Positions 52,429 to 61,928 are shown, numbered from the stretch's first letter. The stretch is DNA of 64,000 nucleotides from Apilactobacillus apisilvae (GCF_023380225.1 NZ_CP093362.1:558001-622000), one strand, 5' to 3'. The notes: generated from the sequence alone by a model not told the origin. Made by a program: numbers and translations.

Positions 52429-52632
52429 CTAATTATTAGAATTATTATCAGACAAGTAAGTATAGGTAACTATTCCATTTTCACCAGCTTTACCAGTAAC
52501 TCTTTTTCTAGTAGGAAAGTTCATAAAGGCTACTTGAAAATCTAAAAATTCATCTGGCTTAATAACCAACTCACTAATTTCATTATTTTTTAACTGATTT
52601 AATAATTCGGTATATTTTTGCTCATCGATAAT
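52429..52632 (-). CDS. Small hypothetical protein with apparent non-AUG start
   Basis: About 67 residues, beginning IIDEQKYTELLNQLKNNEIS and ending YTYLSDNNSNN. Amphipathic, no Cys, no membrane span. The reading frame is clearly coding-like but has no ATG, GTG or TTG at the 5' end. AAAGAGGGA at about 52646-52638 fits an ATT at 52632 (spacing about 6) or an ATC at 52629. An out-of-frame ATG at 52654 opens an 18-codon ORF. So either an AUU/AUC start or a small frameshift must be assumed. I do not recognise the family. It lies upstream of ptsH, in the same direction, gap 71 nt. Confidence 0.55.
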   Translation of the reverse strand: MIDEQKYTELLNQLKNNEISELVIKPDEFLDFQVAFMNFPTRKRVTGKAGENGIVTYTYLSDNNSNN

Positions 52633-52752
52633 AATATTCCCTCTTTCTTTTCCATTATATATTATTGTTTAAAAAGAAAACATACTATTAATAACAAAAA
52701 TACATAAATATTTAATTCATATGTTATTATAGATTCAAGGGAGGTTGTTATT

Positions 52753-53721
52753 TTGTTTAAAATTTTTAATAAAATAGTCAAGAGCTATAAGAGAAACCAT
52801 AAAATAATTGAAGACCATTTTAAAAGTGATTTGAGCAAAGAAACAGCTTCCCTATCTTTGGCTACATTAAGAGTTCACTATATTAATGAAAATGGCATAA
52901 ACCTAAAAAAAGCTGATTCATTTAATGGGCCTTTAAATACGAGAACAAATTTTATTATTCCAAGTTTTAAAGGACATGTAATTTGTAAAATAGTTGGTAA
53001 TCCAAAATATTTCAATAAAAATAATAATGATGTTTTTATTAAATATCAGTCTATTAATGGTAAACCAGTTAATGTATTCTTTATTAACTTAGATAATTAT
53101 CTAATGGTTAAAAATTACAAAACTATAATTGGAAAGTATCATACAAAATATCGCATTAATCCCCCAAAAATAACAGGCTATAAATTAAAGTCACATATAG
53201 GAGAGCTTAAAGGCCAATATGATAATCATATAAAATCAATTGTAATGTATTACCAAAAATCAAATTGGCTAAAAATAACCAGAGAAAGTTATTATATAAA
53301 ATCAAAAAATAATATTAATGTTTTTAATAACACTGAAAAAAACAAAATCATTAGAAATATTCCTAAAAATAGTAAAATTAAAATATTTTATCAAGTTAAA
53401 ACAGAAAATTATTTATGGCTAAATATTGGTGGTAATCAATGGATTATTAACGATTCATTTACCCCAATTTACCATCCATTTGGCAGCTTTTTGAAAAATA
53501 CTAATAATTGGCAAATAATTAGCTTAAATAAAGTAGCCTATTTAAAATCTGATATTTATAATAATAAAGTATCTATCTTTAACTATCCAAGTGGTGAAAT
53601 AATTAGGTACGGATTAGATAATAAAGAAGTTAAGATAACTTTATCAATAATTGATGAAAATAATAAGCATTGGTATGAAATAAATAATCTATTTTATATT
53701 AAAGCTGAAAATATTCAGTAA
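52753..53721 (+). CDS. MucBP-like/SH3-like repeat protein without signal peptide
   Basis: 322 residues, extremely rich in Asn, Lys and Ile. Residues 38-99 and 105-168 look like two MucBP-type repeats: each has VHYIN or VFFIN followed by a T-rich strand, then a GY-type turn and a closing FIKYQ or VMYYQ strand (PPKITGYKLKSHIGELKGQY is the clearest). Residues 170-235 and 260-322 look like two SH3-like wall-binding repeats with WLNIGGNQWI and WYEINNLFYI. There is no signal peptide, lipobox, membrane span or LPXTG motif. Start TTG with GGGAGG 8 nt upstream. Domain calls are by eye. Expected surface domains in a non-secreted protein are odd. Confidence 0.6.
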   Translation: MFKIFNKIVKSYKRNHKIIEDHFKSDLSKETASLSLATLRVHYINENGINLKKADSFNGPLNTRTNFIIPSFKGHVICKIVGNPKYFNKNNNDVFIKYQSINGKPVNVFFINLDNYLMVKNYKTIIGKYHTKYRINPPKITGYKLKSHIGELKGQYDNHIKSIVMYYQKSNWLKITRESYYIKSKNNINVFNNTEKNKIIRNIPKNSKIKIFYQVKTENYLWLNIGGNQWIINDSFTPIYHPFGSFLKNTNNWQIISLNKVAYLKSDIYNNKVSIFNYPSGEIIRYGLDNKEVKITLSIIDENNKHWYEINNLFYIKAENIQ

Positions 53722-53753
53722 AAAAGTCCTAATCAATGATTAGGACTTTTTTA
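53721..53753. terminator. Bidirectional terminator between the MucBP-like gene and prfC
   Basis: Stem GTCCTAATC (53726-53734) with GATTAGGAC (53738-53746), three-base loop, flanking A- and T-runs. The two genes converge. Confidence 0.87.
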
Positions 53754-55334
53754 CTATAGTTTAGATGTTAATTTAACATCTGGATATTTTTCTTTAAACC
53801 AACGTTCAGCAAATTTATTTTCAAATAAGAACAATGGCTCATCATGGGTGTCTTTAACTAAAATATTCCTAGAAGATGACATTTTTTCATCTAATTGTGC
53901 CGGATCAATCCAACGAGCGGTCTTTTTACCCATTGGTTCCATAACAACTTCAGAATTATATTCATTTTGCATTCTAAATTGAAAAACTTCAAACTGTAAT
54001 TGTCCAACTGCACCAAGAATATAATCACCAGTTGTATAAGCAGTATAAAGTTGAACAGCACCTTCTTGAACCAATTGTTTAATTCCCTTATGGAATGATT
54101 TTTGTTTCATAACGTTTTTTGCAGATACTTTCATAAACATTTCTGGTGTAAATTGTGGTAATTTTGTAAATTCCACTTTACGTTTATCTGAATAGATCGT
54201 ATCACCAATTTGAAAATTACCGGTATCATATAAACCAATTATATCTCCAGCAACTGCATTTTCTACATTTTCACGTGTATTTGCCATAAATTCAGTAACA
54301 TTAGATAAACGTAATTTCTTTTGATTTCTTTCAAGAGTTACATCCATTCCACGTTCAAACATTCCTGAGCAAACACGAACGAAGGCAATACGATCACGGT
54401 GTTTAGGGTTCATATTCGCCTGGATCTTGAATACAAAACCACTAAATTGTTCATCATCTGGTTTAACATCCACGTCATTGGAAGTTTCATGTTCCCCTGG
54501 TTTAGGAGCGAACTTTAAGTATGCATCTAAAAATGTTTTAACTCCAAAATTAACTAAAGCTGAACCGAAAAACACCGGTGTTTGTTCACCATTTTTAATT
54601 TTAGAAGCATCAAATGGATTACCAGCTTCAGTGATTAAATCCATACTTTCTTTAGCGTCTTGATAAATACTATCTTCTGTAATTGGGTTAGATTCCAATA
54701 AGTTACCATCATCATCTAATGGCAAGTATGGTTTATTTTCATCTTTAGGACGATACAATTCAATTCGCTTATTATATCGATCATATAATCCACGAAGAAT
54801 TTTACCAGAACCGATTGGCCAGTTCATTGGATATCCCTCAATGCCTAAAACATCTTCTAATTGACTAATTAGTTCCATTGGATCTCTACTGTCACGATCC
54901 ATTTTGTTCATAAAAGTAAAAATAGGGATTCCACGCATCTTACAAATTTGAAACAACTTTTTAGTTTGTGGTTCAATCCCCTTAGCGGCATCAATAACCA
55001 TTACCGCAGAATCAACAGCCATCAAAGTACGATAAGTATCTTCAGAAAAGTCTTGATGTCCAGGTGTATCCAAAATATTAATTCTTTTTCCAGAATAATC
55101 AAATTGCATTACAGAACTAGTTACTGAAATACCACGTTTCTTTTCAATTTCCATCCAATCTGATTTAGCAAAGTTGCCAGACTTTTTAGCTTTAACTGTC
55201 CCAGCCTGTCTTACAATTCCACCAAACAAAAGTAGTTGTTCAGTAATTGTCGTTTTACCAGCATCCGGATGAGAAATAATTGCAAAAGTTCTTCTTTTAT
55301 CTACACTTTTGTCTAAATTTTTATTATTGCCCAT
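53754..55334 (-). CDS. prfC: Peptide chain release factor 3
   Basis: 526 residues. GTPase that recycles RF1/RF2 after termination. G1 SHPDAGKTT at 21-29, G2 region [14 protein letters not shown] near 67-80, G3 [11 protein letters not shown] near 89-99, G4 NKMD near 143, and the C-terminal RF3 domain with [15 protein letters not shown] near 440. The RGISV motif separates it from EF-G and TetM-like proteins. SD GGAAGGA before ATG. Single gene; terminator after tagD lies upstream. Confidence 0.97.
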   Translation of the reverse strand: MGNNKNLDKSVDKRRTFAIISHPDAGKTTITEQLLLFGGIVRQAGTVKAKKSGNFAKSDWMEIEKKRGISVTSSVMQFDYSGKRINILDTPGHQDFSEDTYRTLMAVDSAVMVIDAAKGIEPQTKKLFQICKMRGIPIFTFMNKMDRDSRDPMELISQLEDVLGIEGYPMNWPIGSGKILRGLYDRYNKRIELYRPKDENKPYLPLDDDGNLLESNPITEDSIYQDAKESMDLITEAGNPFDASKIKNGEQTPVFFGSALVNFGVKTFLDAYLKFAPKPGEHETSNDVDVKPDDEQFSGFVFKIQANMNPKHRDRIAFVRVCSGMFERGMDVTLERNQKKLRLSNVTEFMANTRENVENAVAGDIIGLYDTGNFQIGDTIYSDKRKVEFTKLPQFTPEMFMKVSAKNVMKQKSFHKGIKQLVQEGAVQLYTAYTTGDYILGAVGQLQFEVFQFRMQNEYNSEVVMEPMGKKTARWIDPAQLDEKMSSSRNILVKDTHDEPLFLFENKFAERWFKEKYPDVKLTSKL

Positions 55335-55386
55335 TTTTTGAATCCTTCCGTCTTAAAATAATATATAAGAATTATTGTAACATATA

Positions 55387-55425
55387 AAAAACATCCCCAG
55401 GATATATAATTCTAAGGATGTTTTT
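55387..55425 (-). terminator. Terminator after tagD
   Basis: Stem AAAAACATCC (55387-55396) with GGATGTTTTT (55416-55425), 19-base loop, T-run on the minus strand. Confidence 0.75.
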
Positions 55426-55432
55426 ATTTAAA

Positions 55433-55846
55433 CTATTTAGTTTCCCATTTTTTATCGTCATTGAGACCTAAATCATGCTTGATTTTAGTAGTTGAAATTC
55501 CTTCGGTTCTTGGTAAGTAAACTACATCGCAATAATCTTTAAGAAAATCAAACTGACCTTCCCAATCATCGCCCATAACAAAAATGTCAATATTATTATC
55601 TTGAACATCTTTGATTTTTTGATCCCAACCTTTTTCAGGAATGACATGATCAACATATCTAATTGATTCTAAAACGTATTTACGATCTTCATAAGAAGTA
55701 TATGCCTTTTTACCTTTTTCGGCGTTAAATTCATCTGTTGAGACACAAACAGTTAGATCATCACCTAACGCCTTTGCTCTCTTTAATAATCTAACATGAC
55801 CCTTGTGTAATAAATCAAAGGTTCCATAAGTAATTACTTTTTTCAT
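55433..55846 (-). CDS. tagD: Glycerol-3-phosphate cytidylyltransferase
   Basis: 137 residues. Makes CDP-glycerol for poly(glycerol-phosphate) wall teichoic acid. HKGH motif at 14-17 in FDLLHKGHVRLL and RTEGISTTKIK near 117-127 are the nucleotidyltransferase signatures; DDWEGQFDFLKDY in between is TagD-like. A cytosolic homodimer in the family. AGGAGA lies before the ATG. No other tag genes are nearby except mnaA at 59231-60376. The gene follows the permease gene by 26 nt. Confidence 0.95.
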   Translation of the reverse strand: MKKVITYGTFDLLHKGHVRLLKRAKALGDDLTVCVSTDEFNAEKGKKAYTSYEDRKYVLESIRYVDHVIPEKGWDQKIKDVQDNNIDIFVMGDDWEGQFDFLKDYCDVVYLPRTEGISTTKIKHDLGLNDDKKWETK

Positions 55847-55872
55847 AAAATCTCCTGTTTCTTAGCATTATG

Positions 55873-56982
55873 CTATTCTTTTTGTTGTTGTAATAACCAT
55901 ATTGTATAAACATATTGAACAATCACTTTAACAACGGCATAAAGTGGAATTGCCAAAATCATACCGAGCAATCCTGAAATATTTCCAGCAGCTAATAAAA
56001 TAATTATAATGGTTAATGGGTGAATATTCAAAGATTTTCCGATAACATTTGGATAAACCAAATTTCCATCAACTTGCTGAACAATTAAAACAACAATGAT
56101 AACAGCAATGACTTTTGTAAAATCTTCAGAAAAAGAAATAAATAATGATGGCATAATTCCAATGTACGGTCCAACGTAAGGGATGATATTACAAATTCCA
56201 GCAAAGCACCCCAATAATAATGCATATTTTTGACCGACTAACACATATCCAATCGAAGTAAAGATACCAACAAATAAGCATTCAATCATTTGACCACCTA
56301 TGTAATTGGAAATAGTAGCACTCATTTTTTGGAGTAAACGAATTGTACTTTTACGACGATTAGATGGTAAAACTTTAGCAATATTAGGTAGAAGCTTATG
56401 TCCATCCTTTAACATATAAAATAGCATTACAGGAACCGTAACTAAAATGACTACCGTAGAAGCAGCCATTGAAATAATAGAACCAATACTAGATGTTAAT
56501 CCACTCAAAAACTGTTGAGCATAACTAGAAATATAACTTTGAAATTTATTTACATAATCACTAAGATAAACGTTTTTTAAAATACCTTTGTGTGAATAAT
56601 TTTTTACATAATTAGTTGTTTCATTAGCCAAATCGGGTAAGTTATTAAATAAATTGGTTACCTGATTAACAATTCTAGGTATTAAAAAAGACGTTGCATA
56701 GAATAATATCAAGAAAAATAAAATAAATACTATAATAATCGACATCAATCTAGAAAGATTTTTGGTCTTACTTATTTTAATTTTCATTAATAAATTAACA
56801 ACTGGATTTAACATATAAAATAGTACCCCAGCAATTAAAATAGGCATAAATATGGCCGAAAAGAAAGTTCCTATTGGCGAAAAAATAAAATCAAGTTTAG
56901 TACATATAAAAATAATTCCTACTACTAATAATATTTCTATTGTCCATAATATTAGTGAAGAATTTTTTATCATTTTAAACAT
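55873..56982 (-). CDS. AI-2E family transporter (PerM/YueF-like)
   Basis: 369 residues with seven to eight membrane helices (two at the N-terminus, one near 75-100, a cluster from 160 to 350) and a soluble segment between about 105 and 160. CNIIPYVGPYIGIMPSLFIS near 260-280 and HPLTIIIILLAAGNISGLLGM near 320-340 are the family hallmarks. Members export varied substrates or act as Na+/H+ antiporters; autoinducer-2 export is shown for only one. Function here is open. SD AAGGAG upstream. Confidence 0.9.
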   Translation of the reverse strand: MFKMIKNSSLILWTIEILLVVGIIFICTKLDFIFSPIGTFFSAIFMPILIAGVLFYMLNPVVNLLMKIKISKTKNLSRLMSIIIVFILFFLILFYATSFLIPRIVNQVTNLFNNLPDLANETTNYVKNYSHKGILKNVYLSDYVNKFQSYISSYAQQFLSGLTSSIGSIISMAASTVVILVTVPVMLFYMLKDGHKLLPNIAKVLPSNRRKSTIRLLQKMSATISNYIGGQMIECLFVGIFTSIGYVLVGQKYALLLGCFAGICNIIPYVGPYIGIMPSLFISFSEDFTKVIAVIIVVLIVQQVDGNLVYPNVIGKSLNIHPLTIIIILLAAGNISGLLGMILAIPLYAVVKVIVQYVYTIWLLQQQKE

Positions 56983-57007
56983 AAAAAATAACTCCTTTTA
57001 TTAACTA

Positions 57008-57811
57008 TTATAAACTATTATTTTTAGAATCAATAAAATTATTAATATCATCAATATTGAATCCTTTTCTGTAAAGTGATTGTTTAGTTTTTAAACTTCT
57101 TTGATATCCTTCATATTTTCGATTACGATTCCATATTTTTTCGCCTTGTTGGATGAGTAATTCTTTTTGTTGTTCAACATCAGGCTCAAAATCTAACAAA
57201 TCAATTGATTTGTTTATAATTTCTGAACTGTAACCTTTTTTCATCAAATTAATTTTAGTCTTATTAATTCGATTTTTAAAAGCATCACGTTTATGCTTAT
57301 TAAATAGTTTTTTAGCTTGTTCGCTACAATTTATCGCCTCATCATCACTACTATAGTAGTTATCTATTGCCTCTTTAATTTTATTTTCATCAATGAACTT
57401 AGCTTTTAGTTTAAAGAAAACATTCGATGGTCCCTTGTCTTGTTTTTTAACTTCAGTTCTAACGTAACTGTTAGCATAATTTTGATCATTAATTAATTTT
57501 TGCTCTTTTAACTTATTAATAACTTTATCAACATGATCTTCATTATCAGTAAAATCATTTAATTTATTAATAGTTTCACGCTCAGTTCTCAATTGATGTG
57601 ATAAAAAATCAATTGCTTTTCCATATAGCTTAGAAATATTATCATCATTAATTAGATTATTCTTTAATTCATTATCAATCTCCATCCCCTTAAAAACATG
57701 GTATTTAATCATCACATTCTCACTAATTGGAAATGCATATTGATCATTTATATAAACATTAAAACGACCTTTTCTTTTTTGTGCAGAAATTTTAGTTATC
57801 TTAGTCTTCAT
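57008..57811 (-). CDS. recX: Regulatory protein RecX
   Basis: 267 residues, the long form seen in Firmicutes. RecX modulates RecA filaments. Three-helix repeats are visible: AIDFLSHQLRTERETINKLND (66-86), the NSYVRTEVKKQDKGPSNVFFKLKAK region (115-140), and a later NRKYEGYQRSLKTKQSLYRKGF block. Very Lys- and Asn-rich. SD AGGGAAGTGA before ATG. RecA is not in the window. Confidence 0.92.
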   Translation of the reverse strand: MKTKITKISAQKRKGRFNVYINDQYAFPISENVMIKYHVFKGMEIDNELKNNLINDDNISKLYGKAIDFLSHQLRTERETINKLNDFTDNEDHVDKVINKLKEQKLINDQNYANSYVRTEVKKQDKGPSNVFFKLKAKFIDENKIKEAIDNYYSSDDEAINCSEQAKKLFNKHKRDAFKNRINKTKINLMKKGYSSEIINKSIDLLDFEPDVEQQKELLIQQGEKIWNRNRKYEGYQRSLKTKQSLYRKGFNIDDINNFIDSKNNSL

Positions 57812-57880
57812 AGTTATTCACTTCCCTAGTATAATAGTATATAGATTATTAACGTTTTTGAGAAAGGATCGATTATAAAA

Positions 57881-58336
57881 TTGAAAGCACATGTTGTATT
57901 TGCAACCATCACTGGAAATAATGAGGACCTTGCTGATATTGTAACAGAAGGTTTAGAAGATTTAGGTGCAGACGTTACTGAAACTGAAATTTCACAAACC
58001 GATACTGAAGAATTATTAGATGCTGATATTTGTGTTGTTTGTGCCTACACTTATGATGAAGGTCATTTACCAGAAGAAGGTTTAGACTTTTTTGATGATT
58101 TAAAAGATACTGACTTATCAGGTAAAATCTTTGGTGTTGCTGGATCTGGTGATGATTTCTATGAAGATTCATATAATACTTCAGTAGATAAATTTATCGA
58201 ACAATTTAAAAAAGCAAATGCAATTCAAGGGGCAAAAGGAATAAAAATAAACCTTGAACCCGATGAAGATGACATTAAAATTTTAGATGAATTTTCCAAA
58301 AATCTAGTTGATGAATATAATAAAAATAATCGTTGA
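57881..58336 (+). CDS. Flavodoxin
   Basis: 151 residues, acidic, cytosolic FMN protein for low-potential electron transfer. The phosphate loop is ATITGNNEDLAD at 8-19 (usual T/S-X-T-G-N-T with Asn in place of Thr), CAYTYDEGHLPEEGLDFFDDL near 53-73 and GSGDDFYEDSYN near 90-101 form the isoalloxazine site. Start is TTG at 57881; AAAGGA is about 12 nt upstream. Its hairpin terminator includes the end of the ORF. Partner enzymes unknown. Confidence 0.93.
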   Translation: MKAHVVFATITGNNEDLADIVTEGLEDLGADVTETEISQTDTEELLDADICVVCAYTYDEGHLPEEGLDFFDDLKDTDLSGKIFGVAGSGDDFYEDSYNTSVDKFIEQFKKANAIQGAKGIKINLEPDEDDIKILDEFSKNLVDEYNKNNR

Positions 58337-58355
58337 TTTTCATCAACGATTTTTT
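58328..58355. terminator. Bidirectional terminator between flavodoxin and yihY-like genes
   Basis: Stem ATCGTTGAT (58329-58337) with ATCAACGAT (58342-58350), loop TTTC, then TTTTTTATT. It includes the flavodoxin stop codon. Confidence 0.85.
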
Positions 58356-59241
58356 ATTTATCATTTTTAGGTATAAAGGACTTTATTGATGGTTTTCTAG
58401 TCTTAATTTTAGTATCGAAACTGTCTTGAATGGACGCATTAATAACTGCGCCAATTACTAAAATAGTGCCTAACATATATAACCATAACATTAAAATAAC
58501 AAATGTTCCCAAGGTTTTATAAGCATCCATACTTTTTGCAAAATAATGTAAGTAAATTGAAAATCCTTTAGATAAAAGTAGCATTCCAATAGTTACTACT
58601 AAAGAGCCTGCCCATACATACCGCCATTTAGTATTTACATTTGGAACAAAATAATAAAGTACCAAAATCAATAAAAATATACCCAAAATGGTTAAGGGAA
58701 ATCTTAGTATAATAAAAATATCAGTAGTAAGATGTGATAATCCAATAAAATTAGCTGAATAATTGATAATAACTTTACCAAATCCAAAGAAAATCAAGAA
58801 AATTGATAGTGAAACAATCAACAATAACATCCAAACAAACGAAATAATTCTTGTCATAATGGAACTAGTTTCTTGAATTCCATAAGCTTGATTAACTGAT
58901 TTTTGAAAAGCAGCTAATGCTCGACTTGCAGACCAAATAGTAATAATTAAACCAATGGAAAAATTATCACCACTCGCACCTGTTAATGCAGAATCAATGA
59001 TTGGCTTTAAAGTATTTAATATCGTTGATGGTAATAATGGAGCTAAGTAATCAACAATCTCATATTGATTAATATTAAATAATTTTAATAGATTTCCTGC
59101 AATAATTGTTAAAGGAAAAATCGATAGCAAAGAATAGAACGCAATAACAATTGCCGAATCACCAGCATTAGAAATTTTATATCGATTGAATACAATTAAG
59201 ATAAATTTTTTTAAATAGTTTATAATTTTTTTACTTTTCAT
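58354..59241 (-). CDS. YihY/BrkB family inner-membrane protein
   Basis: 295 residues with six or so membrane helices. DSAIVIAFYSLLSIFPLTI near 25-43, SASRALAAFQKSVNQAYG near 110-127 and RYVWAGSLVVTIGMLL near 205 are characteristic of YihY (formerly mis-named RNase BN). Function is not established; some are linked to envelope or stress. ATG 59241 has AGGTG 9 nt upstream and overlaps the mnaA 3' end by 11 nt, so translation is coupled to mnaA. Confidence 0.9.
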   Translation of the reverse strand: MKSKKIINYLKKFILIVFNRYKISNAGDSAIVIAFYSLLSIFPLTIIAGNLLKLFNINQYEIVDYLAPLLPSTILNTLKPIIDSALTGASGDNFSIGLIITIWSASRALAAFQKSVNQAYGIQETSSIMTRIISFVWMLLLIVSLSIFLIFFGFGKVIINYSANFIGLSHLTTDIFIILRFPLTILGIFLLILVLYYFVPNVNTKWRYVWAGSLVVTIGMLLLSKGFSIYLHYFAKSMDAYKTLGTFVILMLWLYMLGTILVIGAVINASIQDSFDTKIKTRKPSIKSFIPKNDK

Positions 59242-60376
59242 TTTGATTAACACCTGATTCATTATTAATAAAAATGTTCAGTGCGTTTAAAATTCGACTA
59301 GCTGCTTGTCCATCCCCATAAGGATTCTGTGCTTGGGACATTTTTTTATAAATTGAACTATTGTCCAACAATTCATCCATATTATTCCTAATATTATCAT
59401 AATCGGTACCTACTAATTTTAAGGTACCAGCATCAACTCCTTCTGGTCTTTCAGTATCATTTCTTAACACTAAGACTGGTTTCCCTAAAGAAGGTGCTTC
59501 TTCTTGAACACCACCAGAATCAGTCATTATGAAATAACTTCTTGCAGACATATTATGGAAATCTACAACATCCAATGGATCAATCAAATGAACTCTGGAA
59601 ATTCCGTCAAAAACTCTATGTGCCATTTTTTGAACGACTGGACTTAAGTGAACTGGATAAACAACTTCAATATCGGGATGTTTCAAAACCTCATCTCTAA
59701 TTGCAGTAAAAGCTCTATACATTGGTTCACCCTGGTTTTCTCGACGATGCATTGTCAATAAAATAATACGATGGTTGCTATCAATATCATCTAAAACATC
59801 GTGGTGATAATCATCATCCACCGTCTGTTTTAAAGCATCAATTGCTGTATTACCAGTAATAAAAATACGTTTTTCATCAAAATTTTGTTTTACTAAATTA
59901 CTTCGACTTAATTTAGTAGGGGCAAAATAAATATCAGATAGAGTGTCAGTCATTTGTCGGTTCATTTCCTCTGGATATGGTGAATATTTATCCCAAGTTC
60001 TTAAACCCGCTTCCACATGACCAAGCGGAATTTTATGATAAAAAGCACTGACTGAAGCTGCGAAAGTTGTTGTTGTATCACCATGAACAAGAATCACATC
60101 AGGATTGGATTCATTAATGATATAGTCTAACTTACTAATCACAGCAGTTGTAATTGAGCTTAAAGTCTGCTTTTCTTTCATTACATGCATATTATAATCA
60201 GGTTGAATATTAAAAATATCCATAACTTGATCTAACATTTCTTTATGTTGACCCGTTAAGACGGTAATTGGTTTAAATTCATCTAATTGTTCCTGCATTT
60301 TTAAAATGATGGGCGCCATTTTAATAGCTTCAGGACGAGTACCAAAAACAGTCATTACTTTAATTGGTTTTTTCAA
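59231..60376 (-). CDS. mnaA: UDP-N-acetylglucosamine 2-epimerase (non-hydrolysing)
   Basis: 381 residues. Interconverts UDP-GlcNAc and UDP-ManNAc, the latter used for the wall teichoic acid linkage unit. VFGTRPEAIKMAPII near 9-23, VHGDTTTTFAASVSAFYHKIPLGHVEAGLRT near 90-120 (in parts), and MTDSGGVQEEAPSLGKPVLVLR near 283-304 are the family signatures. Start TTG 60376 is chosen for GGAGG 7 nt upstream. With tagD in the window, it supports a teichoic-acid-producing cell wall. Confidence 0.95.
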   Translation of the reverse strand: MKKPIKVMTVFGTRPEAIKMAPIILKMQEQLDEFKPITVLTGQHKEMLDQVMDIFNIQPDYNMHVMKEKQTLSSITTAVISKLDYIINESNPDVILVHGDTTTTFAASVSAFYHKIPLGHVEAGLRTWDKYSPYPEEMNRQMTDTLSDIYFAPTKLSRSNLVKQNFDEKRIFITGNTAIDALKQTVDDDYHHDVLDDIDSNHRIILLTMHRRENQGEPMYRAFTAIRDEVLKHPDIEVVYPVHLSPVVQKMAHRVFDGISRVHLIDPLDVVDFHNMSARSYFIMTDSGGVQEEAPSLGKPVLVLRNDTERPEGVDAGTLKLVGTDYDNIRNNMDELLDNSSIYKKMSQAQNPYGDGQAASRILNALNIFINNESGVNQNEK

Positions 60377-60541
60377 TCTAAATCCTCCGAACAAAATATA
60401 TTAATTACTTTAATTATAACAAAAGAATATAAAAATGCCGATTTTAAAAATTAATATTAATATACTAAATTTTTAATAAACAAGTATAAAGAATCAATTG
60501 ATATGGTAAAATGAACATAGATTAATTTGGAGGTTAATAAA

Positions 60542-61477
60542 GTGGAAACTATCGGTTTAATTGTTCCTTGTTATAATGAGGAACCATCTATTGAACTATT
60601 TTACGAAGAAGTAGAACGCGTTTTTCATGAAATGAAACAAAATAATTTGAATTACCATCACGAATATTGGTTTATTAATGATGGTTCTTCTGACAAAACC
60701 TTAAGTATTATTAAAAATTTAAATAAAAAAGATGAAGATGTTCACTACGTGTCATTTTCTAGAAATTTTGGTAAAGAATCTGCAATGGCTGCTGGTCTAG
60801 ATAATGTTGGTGGCGACTATGTTGCTGTTATGGATGTGGATTTACAAGATCCACCTGCACTACTACCTAAAATGATTAAGTACATAAAAGAAGATAACTA
60901 TGATGTTGTTGGTTGTGTTCAAAAAACTAGAAAACAAAATCCCATTAGAGCATTTCTTTCTTCCAGTTTTTATAAGATAATTAACAAAATGTCAGATGTG
61001 GAAATTAAACAAAATGTCAGAGATTATCGTTTAATGACTAGACAATATGTTGATAATGTTTTAAAACTTAAAGAATATAATCGATTTACTAAAGGAATTT
61101 TTAGTTGGGTTGGATTTAATACAAAATACATTGAATATGATGGTGTTGAACGTGCTGCAGGAACTTCTCATTGGTCATTATATCAACTATTAGAGTATTC
61201 TTTAGAAGGAATTGTCGACTTTTCTGATGTACCATTAAAGATAGCTACTTGGGTCGGTGGAACCTCATTTTTCCTATCAATTTTAGGTTTAATTTTTGTT
61301 ATCTTTAGAGCTATTCTTTTAGGTGGTTCTGTTGCCGGATGGCCTTCAATGGTATCAATAATTTTACTAATTAATGGAATTCAGCTATTCTGTTTAGGGA
61401 TTGTTGGTAATTATATTGGTAAAATATATTTAGAAACAAAGCATCGTCCAAAATATATTGTAAAAGAGAAAAAATAA
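60542..61477 (+). CDS. GtrB/DPM1-like bactoprenol glycosyltransferase (GT2)
   Basis: 311 residues. GTP-free GT2 enzyme that loads a sugar onto undecaprenyl phosphate. IGLIVPCYNEEPSIELFYEE near the start, INDGSSDKTLSII and VAVMDVDLQDPPALLPKMI (DXD-type motif) are typical, with two membrane helices at about 230-250 and 265-290. Start GTG 60542, GGAGG 8 nt before it. Directly followed by gtrA. The usual third gene, a polytopic GtrC-like transferase, is not adjacent. Confidence 0.92.
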   Translation: METIGLIVPCYNEEPSIELFYEEVERVFHEMKQNNLNYHHEYWFINDGSSDKTLSIIKNLNKKDEDVHYVSFSRNFGKESAMAAGLDNVGGDYVAVMDVDLQDPPALLPKMIKYIKEDNYDVVGCVQKTRKQNPIRAFLSSSFYKIINKMSDVEIKQNVRDYRLMTRQYVDNVLKLKEYNRFTKGIFSWVGFNTKYIEYDGVERAAGTSHWSLYQLLEYSLEGIVDFSDVPLKIATWVGGTSFFLSILGLIFVIFRAILLGGSVAGWPSMVSIILLINGIQLFCLGIVGNYIGKIYLETKHRPKYIVKEKK

Positions 61478-61478
61478 A

Positions 61479-61898
61479 TTGAAATTTTTAATCCAATTAT
61501 TTAAAAACAATAAAGAAGTTATCGCATACTTATTTTGGGGAGTACTTACAACCGTTGTTGATTTAATTGTTGCATTTCTATTAAATCAGTATACTAACGT
61601 AAATATTTTTTGGAATACAGCAATTGCTTGGTTTGCTAGTGTATTATTCGCTTTCTTTACTAATCGTAAATGGGTGTTTCATTCTAAAGCAAATACTTGG
61701 CAAGAAGTGCTTACTGAAATGAAATCATTCACTTTAGGTCGAGTAACTTCATGGATATTAGAAGAAGCTATTATTTGGGTTGGTCAAACATTAATGCATG
61801 GTAGTTTTAATGTAGTAAAAATTCTTGCTCAAATTTTAGTAATTATTTTTAACTACTTCTGGTCTAAGTTTATTGTTTTTATAAATCATGATAAATAA
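61479..61898 (+). CDS. GtrA-family membrane protein
   Basis: 139 residues with four membrane helices (about 14-32, 40-60, 80-98, 105-130). AYLFWGVLTTVVDLIVAFLL and FFTNRKWVFHSKAN match GtrA (PF04138), proposed to flip undecaprenyl-P-linked hexose. TTG start one base after the gtrB stop; SD weak (AGAGAA). Works as a pair with the preceding GtrB-like protein. Confidence 0.9.
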   Translation: MKFLIQLFKNNKEVIAYLFWGVLTTVVDLIVAFLLNQYTNVNIFWNTAIAWFASVLFAFFTNRKWVFHSKANTWQEVLTEMKSFTLGRVTSWILEEAIIWVGQTLMHGSFNVVKILAQILVIIFNYFWSKFIVFINHDK

Positions 61899-61928
61899 AA
61901 AGCTAATCACAATTGTGATTAGCTTTTT
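61897..61928. terminator. Bidirectional terminator between gtrA-like and gntP-like genes
   Basis: 32-bp perfect palindrome, AAAAAGCTAATCACAA and its complement, with T-run on both strands; in RNA a stem with AATT loop. The two genes converge. Confidence 0.88.

Noticed and set aside
57975..58172. 65-codon minus-strand frame rich in His and Gln
   Set aside because: Antisense to the flavodoxin gene; its unusual composition follows from the acidic codons (GAT, GAA) read in reverse.
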